Below the pieces are notes generated by a model. The model was not told where the DNA came from. It saw only the letters and a list, made by a program, of their open reading frames with translations, and ran no database searches. The translations under genes and the position numbers were made by a program. A stretch of 64,000 bases of DNA from Pelagibacteraceae bacterium (GTDB lineage Bacteria > Pseudomonadota > Alphaproteobacteria > Pelagibacterales > Pelagibacteraceae), in assembly GCA_018402735.1 (NCBI GenBank), contig JAGYIF010000003.1, forward strand, positions 1 to 64,000, written 5' to 3'. Below, in pieces: positions 55,195 to 63,692 of this stretch; within the stretch, counting starts at the first letter, position 1, and each line of letters begins with the position of its first letter.

Positions 55195-55692
55195 TTATCT
55201 CCTTGAAACAATATCTTTAATTTTTTTACCTCTAATTAAAGAAATATCTTTGGGTGTTTGTTGACTAGACAAAGCAGCAAAAGAAGCTCTAACAACGTTA
55301 TAAGGATTGGCAGATCCAATAGATTTTCCTACAACATCTTGAATACCTGACATTTCACAAATAGCTCGAACAGCACCGCCAGCTATAATACCTGTTCCAG
55401 CAGGTGCACTTCTTAAAATTACCTTTCCAGCACCACTTTTTCCTTTAACATCATGATGCAATGTTCTTCCATCTCGCAATGGTATTTTAATCAAAGATTT
55501 TTTTGCTGAGTCTGATGCTTTTTTAATTGCATCTGGTACTTGTTTTGCTTTTCCTTGTCCAAAACCTACTAGACCTTTTTGATTACCTGCTACTACTAAA
55601 GCAGCAAATCCAAATCTTCTTCCCCCTTTAACAACTTTGGTAATTCTATTAATGGCAACTAATTTTTCTTTAATTTCGGATACTTTGCTCAT
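55195..55692 (-). CDS. rpsE: 30S ribosomal protein S5
   Basis: uS5, 165 aa, needed for decoding accuracy. The core [23 protein letters not shown] and [15 protein letters not shown]-like segment are present, as is [23 protein letters not shown] in the C-terminal fold. The N-terminus is short compared with many alphaproteobacterial S5 proteins. It follows rplR by 3 nt. The next gene is rplO rather than rpmD. Confidence 0.97.
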   Translation of the reverse strand: MSKVSEIKEKLVAINRITKVVKGGRRFGFAALVVAGNQKGLVGFGQGKAKQVPDAIKKASDSAKKSLIKIPLRDGRTLHHDVKGKSGAGKVILRSAPAGTGIIAGGAVRAICEMSGIQDVVGKSIGSANPYNVVRASFAALSSQQTPKDISLIRGKKIKDIVSRR

Positions 55693-55695
55693 AAT

Positions 55696-56037
55696 TTAAA
55701 ATTTTAATCCCCCGCTTCTTGCTGCTTCTGCAAGTGATTTAACTCTGCCATGGTACTTATAGCTTCCTCTATCAAAGTAAACTTCTTTAATTCCTTTTGC
55801 TATGCTTCTTTCCGCAATCAATTTTCCTACAATTTTAGATAATTCTGTTTTATTATTTTTTTCAATGCTTTTTTCTTTAGAAGATGCGCTTGCAATAGTA
55901 GTGCGTTTACTATCATCTATTAACTGAGCATAAATATTCTTAGCAGATCTAAATACAGTTAATCTAGGCTTGTCCGTGTTTACTCTTTTGAGCTTAGCTC
56001 TGTTTCTTTTTTGTCTGATAGCAGTTTTATTTCTCAT
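55696..56037 (-). CDS. rplR: 50S ribosomal protein L18
   Basis: uL18, a 5S rRNA-binding protein of 113 aa. Matching segments are [35 protein letters not shown] and the C-terminal [28 protein letters not shown], which is nearly invariant. Its start overlaps the rplF stop by one base, and it ends 3 nt before rpsE. Standard position in the spc cluster. Confidence 0.98.
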   Translation of the reverse strand: MRNKTAIRQKRNRAKLKRVNTDKPRLTVFRSAKNIYAQLIDDSKRTTIASASSKEKSIEKNNKTELSKIVGKLIAERSIAKGIKEVYFDRGSYKYHGRVKSLAEAARSGGLKF

Positions 56038-56573
56038 TATTTTTTCTTACCTTCTTTTTTAAGAATAAATTGTCCTTCGCTGGTAATACCTTTTTGCTTG
56101 TAAGGTTCAACAGGTTTTAAGAATTTAATATCTGCAGCAACTTTACCTATTAACTGCTTATCGTTTCCGTTAAGTGTAATTTTTGTTTGTTTATCAATTT
56201 TGACAGTAATTCCGTCTGGTATATCAAACAAAATATCATGACTAAAACCCAGTTGAAATTGAATTTGTTTATCTTTGAGATTGGCTCTAAAACCAACTCC
56301 ATTTAAATTCAAAATAATTTCATATCCTTTTGATATGCCAATAATTGCATTATTAATTAAGCTTCTTTGCAAACCCCAAAAAACTTTATTTTGATCTGAA
56401 GCATTTTTTAATACTACGGAAATTTTATTGTTTTCAAATTTAGTTTCTAAAGCCTCTGTATTTAAAGTTAATTCTTTTTTGCCTTTAGGACCTTCCATGG
56501 AAATTTTATTTCCATTGATAACCACTTTGACGTCAGATGGTACAAGAATATGTTTTTTTCCAATTTTTGACAT
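56037..56573 (-). CDS. rplF: 50S ribosomal protein L6
   Basis: uL6, 178 aa, near the GTPase centre of the large subunit. It begins [17 protein letters not shown] and has two tandem L6 folds; the second ends [23 protein letters not shown], close to the family's EPYKGKGIky signature. It lies 5 nt after rpsH and overlaps rplR by one base. Confidence 0.97.
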   Translation of the reverse strand: MSKIGKKHILVPSDVKVVINGNKISMEGPKGKKELTLNTEALETKFENNKISVVLKNASDQNKVFWGLQRSLINNAIIGISKGYEIILNLNGVGFRANLKDKQIQFQLGFSHDILFDIPDGITVKIDKQTKITLNGNDKQLIGKVAADIKFLKPVEPYKQKGITSEGQFILKKEGKKK

Positions 56574-56578
56574 AAAGA

Positions 56579-56974
56579 TTAAGAAATATTACAGATTATT
56601 TCTCCTCCAAGTTTTTTATCTCTAGCCTCGTTGTCGGAAAAAATTCCTTTGGATGTTGAGATGATAGAAATACCAAGTCCATTTAAAACTCTTGGCAGAC
56701 TTTCAAATCTTGAATAAATTCTTCTACCTGGTTTAGAAATTCTTCTAATCTCTCTAATGACTGGAGTACCGTGCACATATTTTAAATTTACTTTCAATTC
56801 TTCAAAAGTCGAATCTTTAACTACTTCATAACTTGCGATAAAGCCTTCTCTTTCCATCGCGTCTAGAACTTGTTTTTTAAAATTTGAAGCTGGAATTAGT
56901 ACAGTAGGGTGTTGCTTCATTTGAGCATTTCTTATTCTAGTAAGCATATCGCCAATTGGATCTGATATTGTCAT
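56579..56974 (-). CDS. rpsH: 30S ribosomal protein S8
   Basis: uS8, 131 aa, a central-domain 16S rRNA binder and, in E. coli, the feedback repressor of the spc operon. It starts DPIGDMLTRIRNAQMKQH and ends GLGISIISTSKGIFSDNEARDKKLGGEIICNI. It follows rpsN by 15 nt. A repressor-binding RNA site near rplE could not be recognised by eye because rplX and rplE overlap directly. Confidence 0.98.
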   Translation of the reverse strand: MTISDPIGDMLTRIRNAQMKQHPTVLIPASNFKKQVLDAMEREGFIASYEVVKDSTFEELKVNLKYVHGTPVIREIRRISKPGRRIYSRFESLPRVLNGLGISIISTSKGIFSDNEARDKKLGGEIICNIS

Positions 56975-56989
56975 AATATTATTCCTTTC

Positions 56990-57295
56990 CTACCAACTTG
57001 ATTTTGTCATGCCTGGAATTTTTCCCATGGAAGCCAATTTCCTAAGTGCAATTCTAGACATTTTTAGTTTACGGTAATACCCATGTGGTCTACCTGTTAT
57101 TTCGCATCGATTTCTAATTCTATTTCTGGATGAATTTTTAGGAAGTTTTGCAAGTTTTAAACTAGCGGCGAATCTTTCATTTAAATTAATTTTTTTATCC
57201 ATAACAATAGCCTTGAGATTTTTTCTTTTATTAGCAAACTTTTTTGACATACGAACTCTCTTAAGATTTCTATGTATTGCCGATGTTTTAGCCAT
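56990..57295 (-). CDS. rpsN: 30S ribosomal protein S14 (zinc-free type)
   Basis: uS14, 101 aa, the long form without zinc cysteines. The basic N-terminal half precedes [39 protein letters not shown], which ends [11 protein letters not shown] as in other alphaproteobacteria. It overlaps rplE by one base and precedes rpsH by 15 nt in the standard order. Confidence 0.97.
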   Translation of the reverse strand: MAKTSAIHRNLKRVRMSKKFANKRKNLKAIVMDKKINLNERFAASLKLAKLPKNSSRNRIRNRCEITGRPHGYYRKLKMSRIALRKLASMGKIPGMTKSSW

Positions 57296-57849
57296 TAATT
57301 AGATCCTTTCTTATAAAATGGAAAATTAAAACTATCTAGTAAAGCTTTAGAAGCTTCTTTGTTTTTCGTTGAGGTTACAACAGTAATATCTAATCCTCTC
57401 ATTTTTTCTATCTTATCAAAGTTTACTTCAGGAAAAATAACATGCTCTTTAATACCAAAGCTATAATTAGCTTCTTGATCAAAACTATCAGGGTTAAGAC
57501 CTCTAAAATCTTTAATTCTTGGAAGTGCAGTATTGATCAATCTATCTAAGAAGTAATACATATTATTTTTTCTCAAGGTTACTTTCAAACCAAGTGGAAT
57601 ATCTTTTCTAGTTTTAAAATTTGCTACAGCTTTTTTAGATTTAGTCACGACTGGCAATTGACCAGTTAAGTTACCAAGGTCAGTTTGTATACTTTTTAAG
57701 ATTTTACTATCACTAGCATCTAAACCCAATCCCATATTTAAAACTATTTTTTCAAGTTTTGGAACCTGCATAGTATTTTTTATAGACAAAGTTTTTGTTA
57801 AACTTGGCAGAATTTCTTCTTGATATATTTTTTTTAATCTCGGTATCAT
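57295..57849 (-). CDS. rplE: 50S ribosomal protein L5
   Basis: uL5, 184 aa, which binds 5S rRNA in the central protuberance. Typical segments are [36 protein letters not shown] and [20 protein letters not shown], followed by [27 protein letters not shown]. The start ATG overlaps the rplX stop by one base and the end overlaps rpsN by one base. Confidence 0.98.
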   Translation of the reverse strand: MIPRLKKIYQEEILPSLTKTLSIKNTMQVPKLEKIVLNMGLGLDASDSKILKSIQTDLGNLTGQLPVVTKSKKAVANFKTRKDIPLGLKVTLRKNNMYYFLDRLINTALPRIKDFRGLNPDSFDQEANYSFGIKEHVIFPEVNFDKIEKMRGLDITVVTSTKNKEASKALLDSFNFPFYKKGSN

Positions 57850-58253
57850 TATGTGGCTTTTTTATCTTTTTTTTTTGGTTTGGTTATTTTTTTTGTGTCT
57901 TTCTTTTCAGGATGCTTTTTTACTTTTTTATTTTCATTTTTAACTTTTATAGTTTTGGCTTTTATTTCTTTTGCTACTTTTTCTTTTTTTGATTCAGCAG
58001 GTTTGTTATCTCCTGCGACAAGCTGTAAATTAGATAAGTGTATTGATTTTTCTATATTAACAATTCCGCCTTTGTTTTCTTTAGTTGCCTTTTGATGTTT
58101 TTTTACAATATTTAAGCCCTTCACAATTGCTCTTTTATTTAAAATACCAGATTTAGAAGTTAATTGAATAATTTCAATAATTTCACCGGTCTTACCTCGT
58201 TCATCACCGGCAAGTACTTTGACTGTATTTCCTTTTTTTAATTGCGCTTTCAT
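57849..58253 (-). CDS. rplX: 50S ribosomal protein L24 with lysine-rich tail
   Basis: uL24, an assembly-initiating large-subunit protein. The KOW domain is clear (KKGNTVKVLAGDERGKTGEI) and continues through GLNIVKKHQKATKENKGGIVNIEKSIHLSNLQLV to about residue 85. From there the usual segment with TRVGFK and KVRVAKKSG is missing and is replaced by about 50 residues of Lys-rich sequence (KKHPEKKDTKKITKPKKK). Total 134 aa against about 104. Overlaps rplN and rplE by one base each. Confidence 0.96.
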   Translation of the reverse strand: MKAQLKKGNTVKVLAGDERGKTGEIIEIIQLTSKSGILNKRAIVKGLNIVKKHQKATKENKGGIVNIEKSIHLSNLQLVAGDNKPAESKKEKVAKEIKAKTIKVKNENKKVKKHPEKKDTKKITKPKKKDKKAT

Positions 58254-58621
58254 TACAAAACCTCTGGAGCTAGAGAAATAATCTTCATGTGATTTTTTGC
58301 TCTTAGTTCTCTTGTTACTGGTCCAAAAATACGAGTACCTATTGGCTCATTATTAGCGGCAATTAATACTGCTGCGTTTGTGTCAAATTTTATTGAAGAT
58401 CCATCTATTCTGTAAATTTGTTTTCTGGTTCTAACCACTACAGCTTTATGCACATCTCCTTTTTTAACTTTTCCTTTTGGCATGGCATCTTTAATACTGA
58501 CCACGATAATATCTCCTATAGAAGCGTACCTTCTCTTAGAACCACCCAAAACCTTGATGCATTCAATACGCTTTGCACCTGTATTGTCAGCCACTTCCAT
58601 TTCTGTATGTACTTGTATCAT
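58253..58621 (-). CDS. rplN: 50S ribosomal protein L14
   Basis: uL14, 122 aa, highly conserved. [37 protein letters not shown] is the family start, and [30 protein letters not shown] is the nearly invariant end. It sits at a subunit bridge. The gene overlaps rpsQ and rplX by one base on either side, so the three are made in a coupled series. Confidence 0.98.
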   Translation of the reverse strand: MIQVHTEMEVADNTGAKRIECIKVLGGSKRRYASIGDIIVVSIKDAMPKGKVKKGDVHKAVVVRTRKQIYRIDGSSIKFDTNAAVLIAANNEPIGTRIFGPVTRELRAKNHMKIISLAPEVL

Positions 58622-58854
58622 TATTTAGATCCTACAACTTTCCATCTTTTTAATTTTGATATGGGAGCAGATTCTATGATTTTGACACTATCGCCAACTG
58701 CATAAACACCTTCTTCATAATGTGCGTGGTATTTTTTTGTTTTTTTTATCACTTTTAAAAGAACAGGGTGTCTAAACTTTCTCTCAACATTTACCACTAA
58801 TGTTTTTAGATTTTTAGTACTAACTACTTTTCCTTGTAAAACTCTTTTTGTCAT
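58621..58854 (-). CDS. rpsQ: 30S ribosomal protein S17
   Basis: uS17, 77 aa, an OB-fold early-assembly protein. Conserved stretches are [40 protein letters not shown] and [22 protein letters not shown]. Its ATG overlaps the rpmC stop by one base and its stop overlaps the rplN start. Normal size for alphaproteobacteria. Confidence 0.97.
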   Translation of the reverse strand: MTKRVLQGKVVSTKNLKTLVVNVERKFRHPVLLKVIKKTKKYHAHYEEGVYAVGDSVKIIESAPISKLKRWKVVGSK

Positions 58855-59045
58855 TACGCTTTCTTTTTCTGATTAATAAATGTTAAAATCTTAGCAATAG
58901 TTCTACGTACTATAGTAATTCTAGCGCTATTAGTAATTTGAGAATTCATTTTTTGTATTCTTAAATTAAATTGTTCTTTTTTAAAGTTACCCAATTCTTT
59001 TTCTAACTGAGTGACAGACAAATTTTTGATATCTTTAGTTTTCAT
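58854..59045 (-). CDS. rpmC: 50S ribosomal protein L29
   Basis: uL29, 63 aa, near the peptide exit tunnel where signal recognition particle and trigger factor dock. LSVTQLEKELGNFKKEQFNLRIQKMNSQITNSARITIVRRTIAKILTF contains the family's FnLRfQ-like motif and the R-x-IARi-like helix. It follows rplP by one nt and overlaps rpsQ by one base. Confidence 0.95.
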   Translation of the reverse strand: MKTKDIKNLSVTQLEKELGNFKKEQFNLRIQKMNSQITNSARITIVRRTIAKILTFINQKKKA

Positions 59046-59046
59046 A

Positions 59047-59463
59047 TTAAATATTTATATTTCTTTTAATTACTTTTGTTTTAATCGGTAATTTAGAGGC
59101 AGCTCTATCAAAAGCTTCTTTTGCAACCGTGTCTGAAACACCATCAATTTCAAACAAAATTCTACCTGGCTTTACTCTACAAATATAATACTCAACATTT
59201 CCCTTGCCTTTTCCCATCCTTACCTCAATTGGTTTTTTAGAAACGGGAATGTTTGGAAAAATTCTGAGCCATACACGACCAGCTCTTTTCATATGTCTAG
59301 TTAGAGCAATCCTTGCGGCCTCTATTTGTCTAGATGTAACTCTTTCTGGCTGCAAAGCTTGAAGTCCATGAGATCCAAAGTTAAGAGTTGCTCCACGCTC
59401 AGCATGACCGTTAATCCTGCCCTTGTGTGCTTTTCTAAATTTGGTTCTAGCTGGTTGCAACAT
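59047..59463 (-). CDS. rplP: 50S ribosomal protein L16
   Basis: uL16, 138 aa, at the peptidyl transferase centre and A-site tRNA path. It starts [62 protein letters not shown] and [32 protein letters not shown] follow, all near-invariant. It overlaps rpsC by one base and precedes rpmC. Confidence 0.98.
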   Translation of the reverse strand: MLQPARTKFRKAHKGRINGHAERGATLNFGSHGLQALQPERVTSRQIEAARIALTRHMKRAGRVWLRIFPNIPVSKKPIEVRMGKGKGNVEYYICRVKPGRILFEIDGVSDTVAKEAFDRAASKLPIKTKVIKRNINI

Positions 59464-60140
59464 TATTTTTTCTCTTCCTCTTTTTCGCTATCAATTTTTT
59501 TCTGTAAATCTTTTTGGAATAATACACCTTTATAAATATAAACTTTAATTCCAATAATTCCGTACGTAGTCATAGCTTCACACTCTGCATAATCAACCTC
59601 AGCTCTTAATGTATGCAAAGGAACACTTCCTTCTCTCAACCATTCTGTTCTTGCGATTTCATTTCCAGCTAATCTGCCACTAATCATTACTTTAATTCCC
59701 TTGGCGCCAATCCTCATAGTTGATTGCATAGCTCTTTTCATTGCTTTTCTGTAAGCAATCCTTTTTTCAATTTGTTGAGCTATATTTTCAGCTACTAAAT
59801 AAGCATCTAATTCAGGTTTTCTAATTTCTTTAATGTTTACAGAAACCTCGTCTGTTGCAATTTTGGCAATATTGGTTTTAATTTTTTCAATATCAGAACC
59901 TTTTTTTCCGATCACAAACCCTGGTCTCGAAGTAAAGATTGTTACGTTACACTTTTTAGTCGGTCTTTCGATTAGAATTTTTGAAATACCTGAATTTTTA
60001 ATAGTATCATTGATGTACTTTCTAATTTTAAAATCTTGAATTAGATAAGTTCCATAATTTTCTTTTTTAGCAAACCAAACAGAATCCCAAGTTCTGTTAA
60101 TTTTTAATCTCATTCCAATTGGATTAATCTTTTGACCCAT
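59463..60140 (-). CDS. rpsC: 30S ribosomal protein S3
   Basis: uS3, 225 aa, at the mRNA entry channel. [24 protein letters not shown] is the family start. A KH domain has [19 protein letters not shown], and the C-terminal domain has [26 protein letters not shown]. It ends in a short Lys/Glu-rich tail ([12 protein letters not shown]). It lies 3 nt after rplV and overlaps rplP by one base. Confidence 0.98.
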   Translation of the reverse strand: MGQKINPIGMRLKINRTWDSVWFAKKENYGTYLIQDFKIRKYINDTIKNSGISKILIERPTKKCNVTIFTSRPGFVIGKKGSDIEKIKTNIAKIATDEVSVNIKEIRKPELDAYLVAENIAQQIEKRIAYRKAMKRAMQSTMRIGAKGIKVMISGRLAGNEIARTEWLREGSVPLHTLRAEVDYAECEAMTTYGIIGIKVYIYKGVLFQKDLQKKIDSEKEEEKK

Positions 60141-60143
60141 TTC

Positions 60144-60527
60144 TTACGCTCCTTGCACCGCTGCTGTTTCTTTTTTTTCAGAAACAATAATTGTTAAATT
60201 ACTATAGTGTTTTTTAATACTAGCTGCTCTCCCTTTGGCTCTAGGTCTAAATCTTTTTAAAGTAATTCCTTTACCAACATATGCTTCTTTCACAAACAAC
60301 GAGTCTATGTCCAATTGATTATTATTTTCAGCATTTGCAACTGCTGACTTTATTGTCTTAATAATTTCTTTTGAAACTCTTTTGTTATTAAACTGCAAAT
60401 CTCTTAAAACTAAATCTACTTTTTTTCCTCGAATAGATTGTAAAATTTCATTAATCTTTCGAGTTCCCGATCGCAAATTGTTGTAAACTGCTTTTACAGT
60501 TGATAAATCTTTTTTAGTTTTTGCCAT
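60144..60527 (-). CDS. rplV: 50S ribosomal protein L22
   Basis: uL22, 127 aa, whose hairpin lines the peptide exit tunnel. The core RSGTRKINEILQSIRGKKVDLVLRDLQFNNKRVSKEIIKTIKSAVANAENN is followed by the hairpin region ITLKRFRPRAKGRAASIKKHYSNLTIIVSE. It lies 2 nt after rpsS and 3 nt before rpsC in the S10 cluster. Confidence 0.97.
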   Translation of the reverse strand: MAKTKKDLSTVKAVYNNLRSGTRKINEILQSIRGKKVDLVLRDLQFNNKRVSKEIIKTIKSAVANAENNNQLDIDSLFVKEAYVGKGITLKRFRPRAKGRAASIKKHYSNLTIIVSEKKETAAVQGA

Positions 60528-60529
60528 AA

Positions 60530-60826
60530 TTATTTCTTATCTTCTTTCTTCGGTTCAGCTTTTTTCTCTGCTGGTGTATGACCTAAGAATTGTCTAGTCG
60601 GTGCAAATTCTCCTAATTTATGTCCTATCATTTCTTCGGAAACAGTAATTGGTATAAATTTTTTTCCATTATGTATTTCAAATTTTTGTCCAATAAATTC
60701 AGGAATTATAGTTGAATTTCTAGACCATGTTTTAATTGGTCTTTTAGAATCTGAAACTTTTTGCTTCTCCACTTTTTTAATTAAACTCGGATGAACAAAG
60801 GGACCTTTCCAAATAGAACGAGCCAT
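60530..60826 (-). CDS. rpsS: 30S ribosomal protein S19
   Basis: uS19 of the small-subunit head, 98 aa. [22 protein letters not shown], then [29 protein letters not shown] and [18 protein letters not shown] are near-invariant. The C-terminus runs on as a short charged tail ([13 protein letters not shown]). It follows rplB by 3 nt. Confidence 0.98.
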   Translation of the reverse strand: MARSIWKGPFVHPSLIKKVEKQKVSDSKRPIKTWSRNSTIIPEFIGQKFEIHNGKKFIPITVSEEMIGHKLGEFAPTRQFLGHTPAEKKAEPKKEDKK

Positions 60827-60829
60827 AAA

Positions 60830-61657
60830 TTACCTTTTTTTCTTTCTTGAAATAATAAATTGATCTGTTTTTTTATTATTTCTTGTTTTTAGACCCTTAG
60901 TTCCTTGGCCCCATGGTGTAACAGGATGTCTTCCTCCAGAAGTTTTTCCTTCACCTCCGCCGTGCGGGTGATCAACTGGGTTCATCACAACGCCGCGTGA
61001 TTGAGGTCTAATACCTAGCCATCTATTTCGTCCTGCTTTTCCAATTTTAACGTTTTTGTTATCGACATTAGACAATTGACCAATAGTAGCTCTACAATCT
61101 GATCTGACTTTTCTAACTTCGCCTGAAGCTAAACGAACAAGAGTGTAATCACCGTCAATACCCATTACTTGAGCTGCTGTTCCTGCTGACCTAACCATAA
61201 TTCCACCTTTGCCAGGGGTTAATTCAATATTGTGAACATTGGTACCACCTGGAATATCTTTAATTTTCATACAATTACCTGGCTTAATTTCTAATTGCGA
61301 ACCAGAGTAAATTTTATCTCCAATGTTAACTCCATCCGGAGCTAATAAATAAGATATTGTTTTATCTTCATACTCAACCAGCATTATGTTTGCGCTTCTA
61401 AATGGATCATGCTCAAATCTTTTAATCTCAGCTGCCATTTCAAATTTGTTTCTCTTAAAATCTATAATTCTGTAACGTTTTTTATGACCAGCACTTCTGT
61501 GTCTAGATGTAATTCTACCTTGGTTATTTCTACCAATGGAACGCTTGATTTGTTTTGTAAGAGTCTTTTCTGCTTTTCCTTTCCATAGGTGTGAACGATC
61601 AACCAGGATCGTTCCTCTCATAGATTTTGTGTACGGTTTATAACTTCTAAGTGCCAT
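60830..61657 (-). CDS. rplB: 50S ribosomal protein L2
   Basis: uL2, 275 aa, essential for subunit joining and peptidyl transfer. It starts MALRSYKPYTKSMRGTILVD and has GRNNQGRITSRHRSAGHKKRYRIIDF. The invariant C-terminal signature GVVMNPVDHPHGGGEGKTSGGRHPVTPWGQGTKGLKTR is intact, including the functionally important histidine. It lies 2 nt after rplW and 3 nt before rpsS. Confidence 0.99.
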   Translation of the reverse strand: MALRSYKPYTKSMRGTILVDRSHLWKGKAEKTLTKQIKRSIGRNNQGRITSRHRSAGHKKRYRIIDFKRNKFEMAAEIKRFEHDPFRSANIMLVEYEDKTISYLLAPDGVNIGDKIYSGSQLEIKPGNCMKIKDIPGGTNVHNIELTPGKGGIMVRSAGTAAQVMGIDGDYTLVRLASGEVRKVRSDCRATIGQLSNVDNKNVKIGKAGRNRWLGIRPQSRGVVMNPVDHPHGGGEGKTSGGRHPVTPWGQGTKGLKTRNNKKTDQFIISRKKKR

Positions 61658-61659
61658 AA

Positions 61660-61956
61660 TTAAATTCCTGCTGCGATATCAATACTTTGACCTTCTTTCA
61701 AAGTAATAATAGCTTTTTTGTATCCTGATTTTTTTGCAATTCTTCCTCTAACTAACTTGCTTCTTTCTTTAGAGTTAAGAGTATTAATTTTAATAACGTT
61801 AACTTTATAAAGTTTTTCTATACTTTTCTTGATCAATTTTTTTGATGCTGTTTTTGATACTTTAAATGTAACTTTATTTAAACTGCTCATATTAGTACTT
61901 TTCTCAGTAATAATGGGAGCTAAAATAATATCATACGCAAAGTTTTGATTTCTCAT
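61660..61956 (-). CDS. rplW: 50S ribosomal protein L23
   Basis: uL23, 98 aa, at the tunnel exit, the docking site for trigger factor and SRP. YDIILAPIITEKSTNMSSLNKVTFKVSKTASKKLIKKSIEKLYKVNVIKINTLN is the family core, with KKAIITLKEGQSIDI near the end. It overlaps the rplD stop by 4 nt and precedes rplB by 2 nt. Confidence 0.97.
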   Translation of the reverse strand: MRNQNFAYDIILAPIITEKSTNMSSLNKVTFKVSKTASKKLIKKSIEKLYKVNVIKINTLNSKERSKLVRGRIAKKSGYKKAIITLKEGQSIDIAAGI

Positions 61957-62582
61957 TTTGTTAGCCTGTCTTGTAAAGTTTTTAAAGCTTCTTTGGTAAA
62001 AAGAACTTTTTGAAATTTAATTAAATCATAAACATTTGTTCCTACAACTTTAAGTCTTTTTGTATTAGGAACATTTTTAATACTTTTTAAAAACTTCTCA
62101 GAAGCACCATCATGATGAATAATCAAAGCTGATTTTGTTTCTAGTTTAGTAAGAAAATTATCAAAAGATTTAGTTTTGAAGTTATCAAGTTTTGGCTCAT
62201 CAAATACATTAACCTGATTATTCATTACTTTTGAAGAAAGCGCACTAATTAATCCAAGGTTTCTAACTTTTTTATTAAGCTTAGTTAATCTAGTTTGACC
62301 TCTGTGTCTTGGACCGTGAGCAATACCACCGCCCACAAATATCGGAGCGGTAATGTTACCATGTCGAGCTCCTCCCGATCCTTTTTGTTGCACGATTTTT
62401 CTTCTGGATCCTTTAACTTCTCCTCTAGATTTTGTATGACCTTTTTTCTTTCTTTGGTTGTTTATTTGCCAATTAATAACCAATTGAATTAAATCTCTTC
62501 TGGGCTTGAAAGAGAAAACTTTATCTGAAACTTCGTGAGTTCCTATTTTTTTTCCTTCAATATTAATTTCTTCTAATTTCAT
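61953..62582 (-). CDS. rplD: 50S ribosomal protein L4
   Basis: uL4, 209 aa, with a long loop reaching into the exit tunnel. The loop region KSRGEVKGSRRKIVQQKGSGGARHGNITAPIFVGGGIAHGPRHR is nearly invariant. The globular part follows (KKVRNLGLISALSSKV). In E. coli L4 represses its own S10 operon; the 3-nt spacing before rpsJ leaves no room for such a leader here. It follows rplC by one nt. Confidence 0.97.
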   Translation of the reverse strand: MKLEEINIEGKKIGTHEVSDKVFSFKPRRDLIQLVINWQINNQRKKKGHTKSRGEVKGSRRKIVQQKGSGGARHGNITAPIFVGGGIAHGPRHRGQTRLTKLNKKVRNLGLISALSSKVMNNQVNVFDEPKLDNFKTKSFDNFLTKLETKSALIIHHDGASEKFLKSIKNVPNTKRLKVVGTNVYDLIKFQKVLFTKEALKTLQDRLTK

Positions 62583-62583
62583 A

Positions 62584-63378
62584 TTAATCTTTTTTTGCCT
62601 CAGTTTTTGGAGCTGCAGCTTCTTTTTCAGCTTTTGCAGTTTCTTTAGCCTCTTTTGCTAAATTCTTCTTATCTTTTTTATCAGTTTTAGCGGTTTCCAA
62701 AACTTCAAAATATGATTTTAATCTATCTTGAACACTTATTTTATTTTTATGCTTGATTGCTTCTGTAATTTCTACATAGGTATTTTTACTTCCTGGAATA
62801 GATCCTCTTAAATACAAAAGATTATTTGTAAGATCTGCTTCAACTATTTCTAGTCCTTGAGTAGTTCTGAATTTATCACCCATATGACCAGCCATTTTTT
62901 TTCCTTTAAATACTTTACCTGGATCTTGTCTTTGACCAGTTGAACCGTGGGAACGATGAGAAACGGAAACACCGTGGGTAGCTCTCAATCCACCAAAATT
63001 CCATCGCTTCATAACACCTGCAAAACCCTTACCTATGGTTTTAGATCTGATATCCACGTATTTCTTATCTTTTAAAATATCTAGCGTAACATCTGAACCA
63101 GCTTTAAATTGCTCTGTATTTTCAATTCTATATTCTTTCAAAAATTTCTTTGCTTCTAATGATTTTTTAGCAAAAAAACCTTTCATAGCTTTTGTTAGTT
63201 TTGAGCTTTTAACGTGTCCATAACCTACTAAAAGAGCTGAGTAGCCTCTTTTTTCTTTATCAATTACTTCTACTATTTTTCCAGGTTCAACTTGCAATAC
63301 GGTTACAGGTACAGCTTCTCCGCTTTCGAAGAATTTTTGAGTCATTCCAATTTTTTTTCCTATTAGCCCTAAAGTCAT
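62584..63378 (-). CDS. rplC: 50S ribosomal protein L3 with charged tail
   Basis: uL3, 264 aa, an assembly-initiator protein. It starts LGLIGKKIGMTQKFFESGEAVPVTVLQVEPGKIV and has the invariant GFAGVMKRWNFGGLRATHGVSVSHRSHGSTGQRQDPGKVFKGKKMAGHMGD. E. coli L3 has 209 residues. The extra length is mainly a C-terminal Lys/Ala/Glu tail (KKNLAKEAKETAKAEKEAAA). It follows rpsJ by 2 nt. Confidence 0.98.
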   Translation of the reverse strand: MTLGLIGKKIGMTQKFFESGEAVPVTVLQVEPGKIVEVIDKEKRGYSALLVGYGHVKSSKLTKAMKGFFAKKSLEAKKFLKEYRIENTEQFKAGSDVTLDILKDKKYVDIRSKTIGKGFAGVMKRWNFGGLRATHGVSVSHRSHGSTGQRQDPGKVFKGKKMAGHMGDKFRTTQGLEIVEADLTNNLLYLRGSIPGSKNTYVEITEAIKHKNKISVQDRLKSYFEVLETAKTDKKDKKNLAKEAKETAKAEKEAAAPKTEAKKD

Positions 63379-63380
63379 AA

Positions 63381-63689
63381 TTAAATTTTAATCTCCACGT
63401 CTACACCTGCTGCCAAATCAAGCTTCATTAATGCTTCAATTGTTTGCGGAGTAGGTTCTAAAATGTCTATAAGTCTTTTGTGAGTTCTCGTTTCAAATTG
63501 TTCTCTACTTTTTTTGTCGATATGAGGTGATCTTAAAACAGTAAAAATTTCCTTTGTCGTTGGAAGTGGAATTGGCCCTTTAATTTGAGCACCGGTTCTT
63601 TTAGCAGTATTTACGATTTCAATAGTAGATTGATCTAGTATTTTATGGTCGTACGCTTGTAATCTAATTCTTATTTGTTGCTTTTCCAT
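63381..63689 (-). CDS. rpsJ: 30S ribosomal protein S10 (NusE)
   Basis: uS10, 102 aa, a small-subunit head protein that also acts as NusE with NusB (encoded at 9290-9664) in antitermination. [41 protein letters not shown] and [23 protein letters not shown] are conserved. It starts only 3 nt after fusA, so tuf, usually between the two, is absent at this place. Confidence 0.99.
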   Translation of the reverse strand: MEKQQIRIRLQAYDHKILDQSTIEIVNTAKRTGAQIKGPIPLPTTKEIFTVLRSPHIDKKSREQFETRTHKRLIDILEPTPQTIEALMKLDLAAGVDVEIKI

Positions 63690-63692
63690 AAT

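Noticed and set aside
57849-58095. Plus-strand Phe-rich ORFs at 57795-58095
   Set aside because: They are the mirror of the Lys-rich L24 tail (AAA read as TTT) and not genes.
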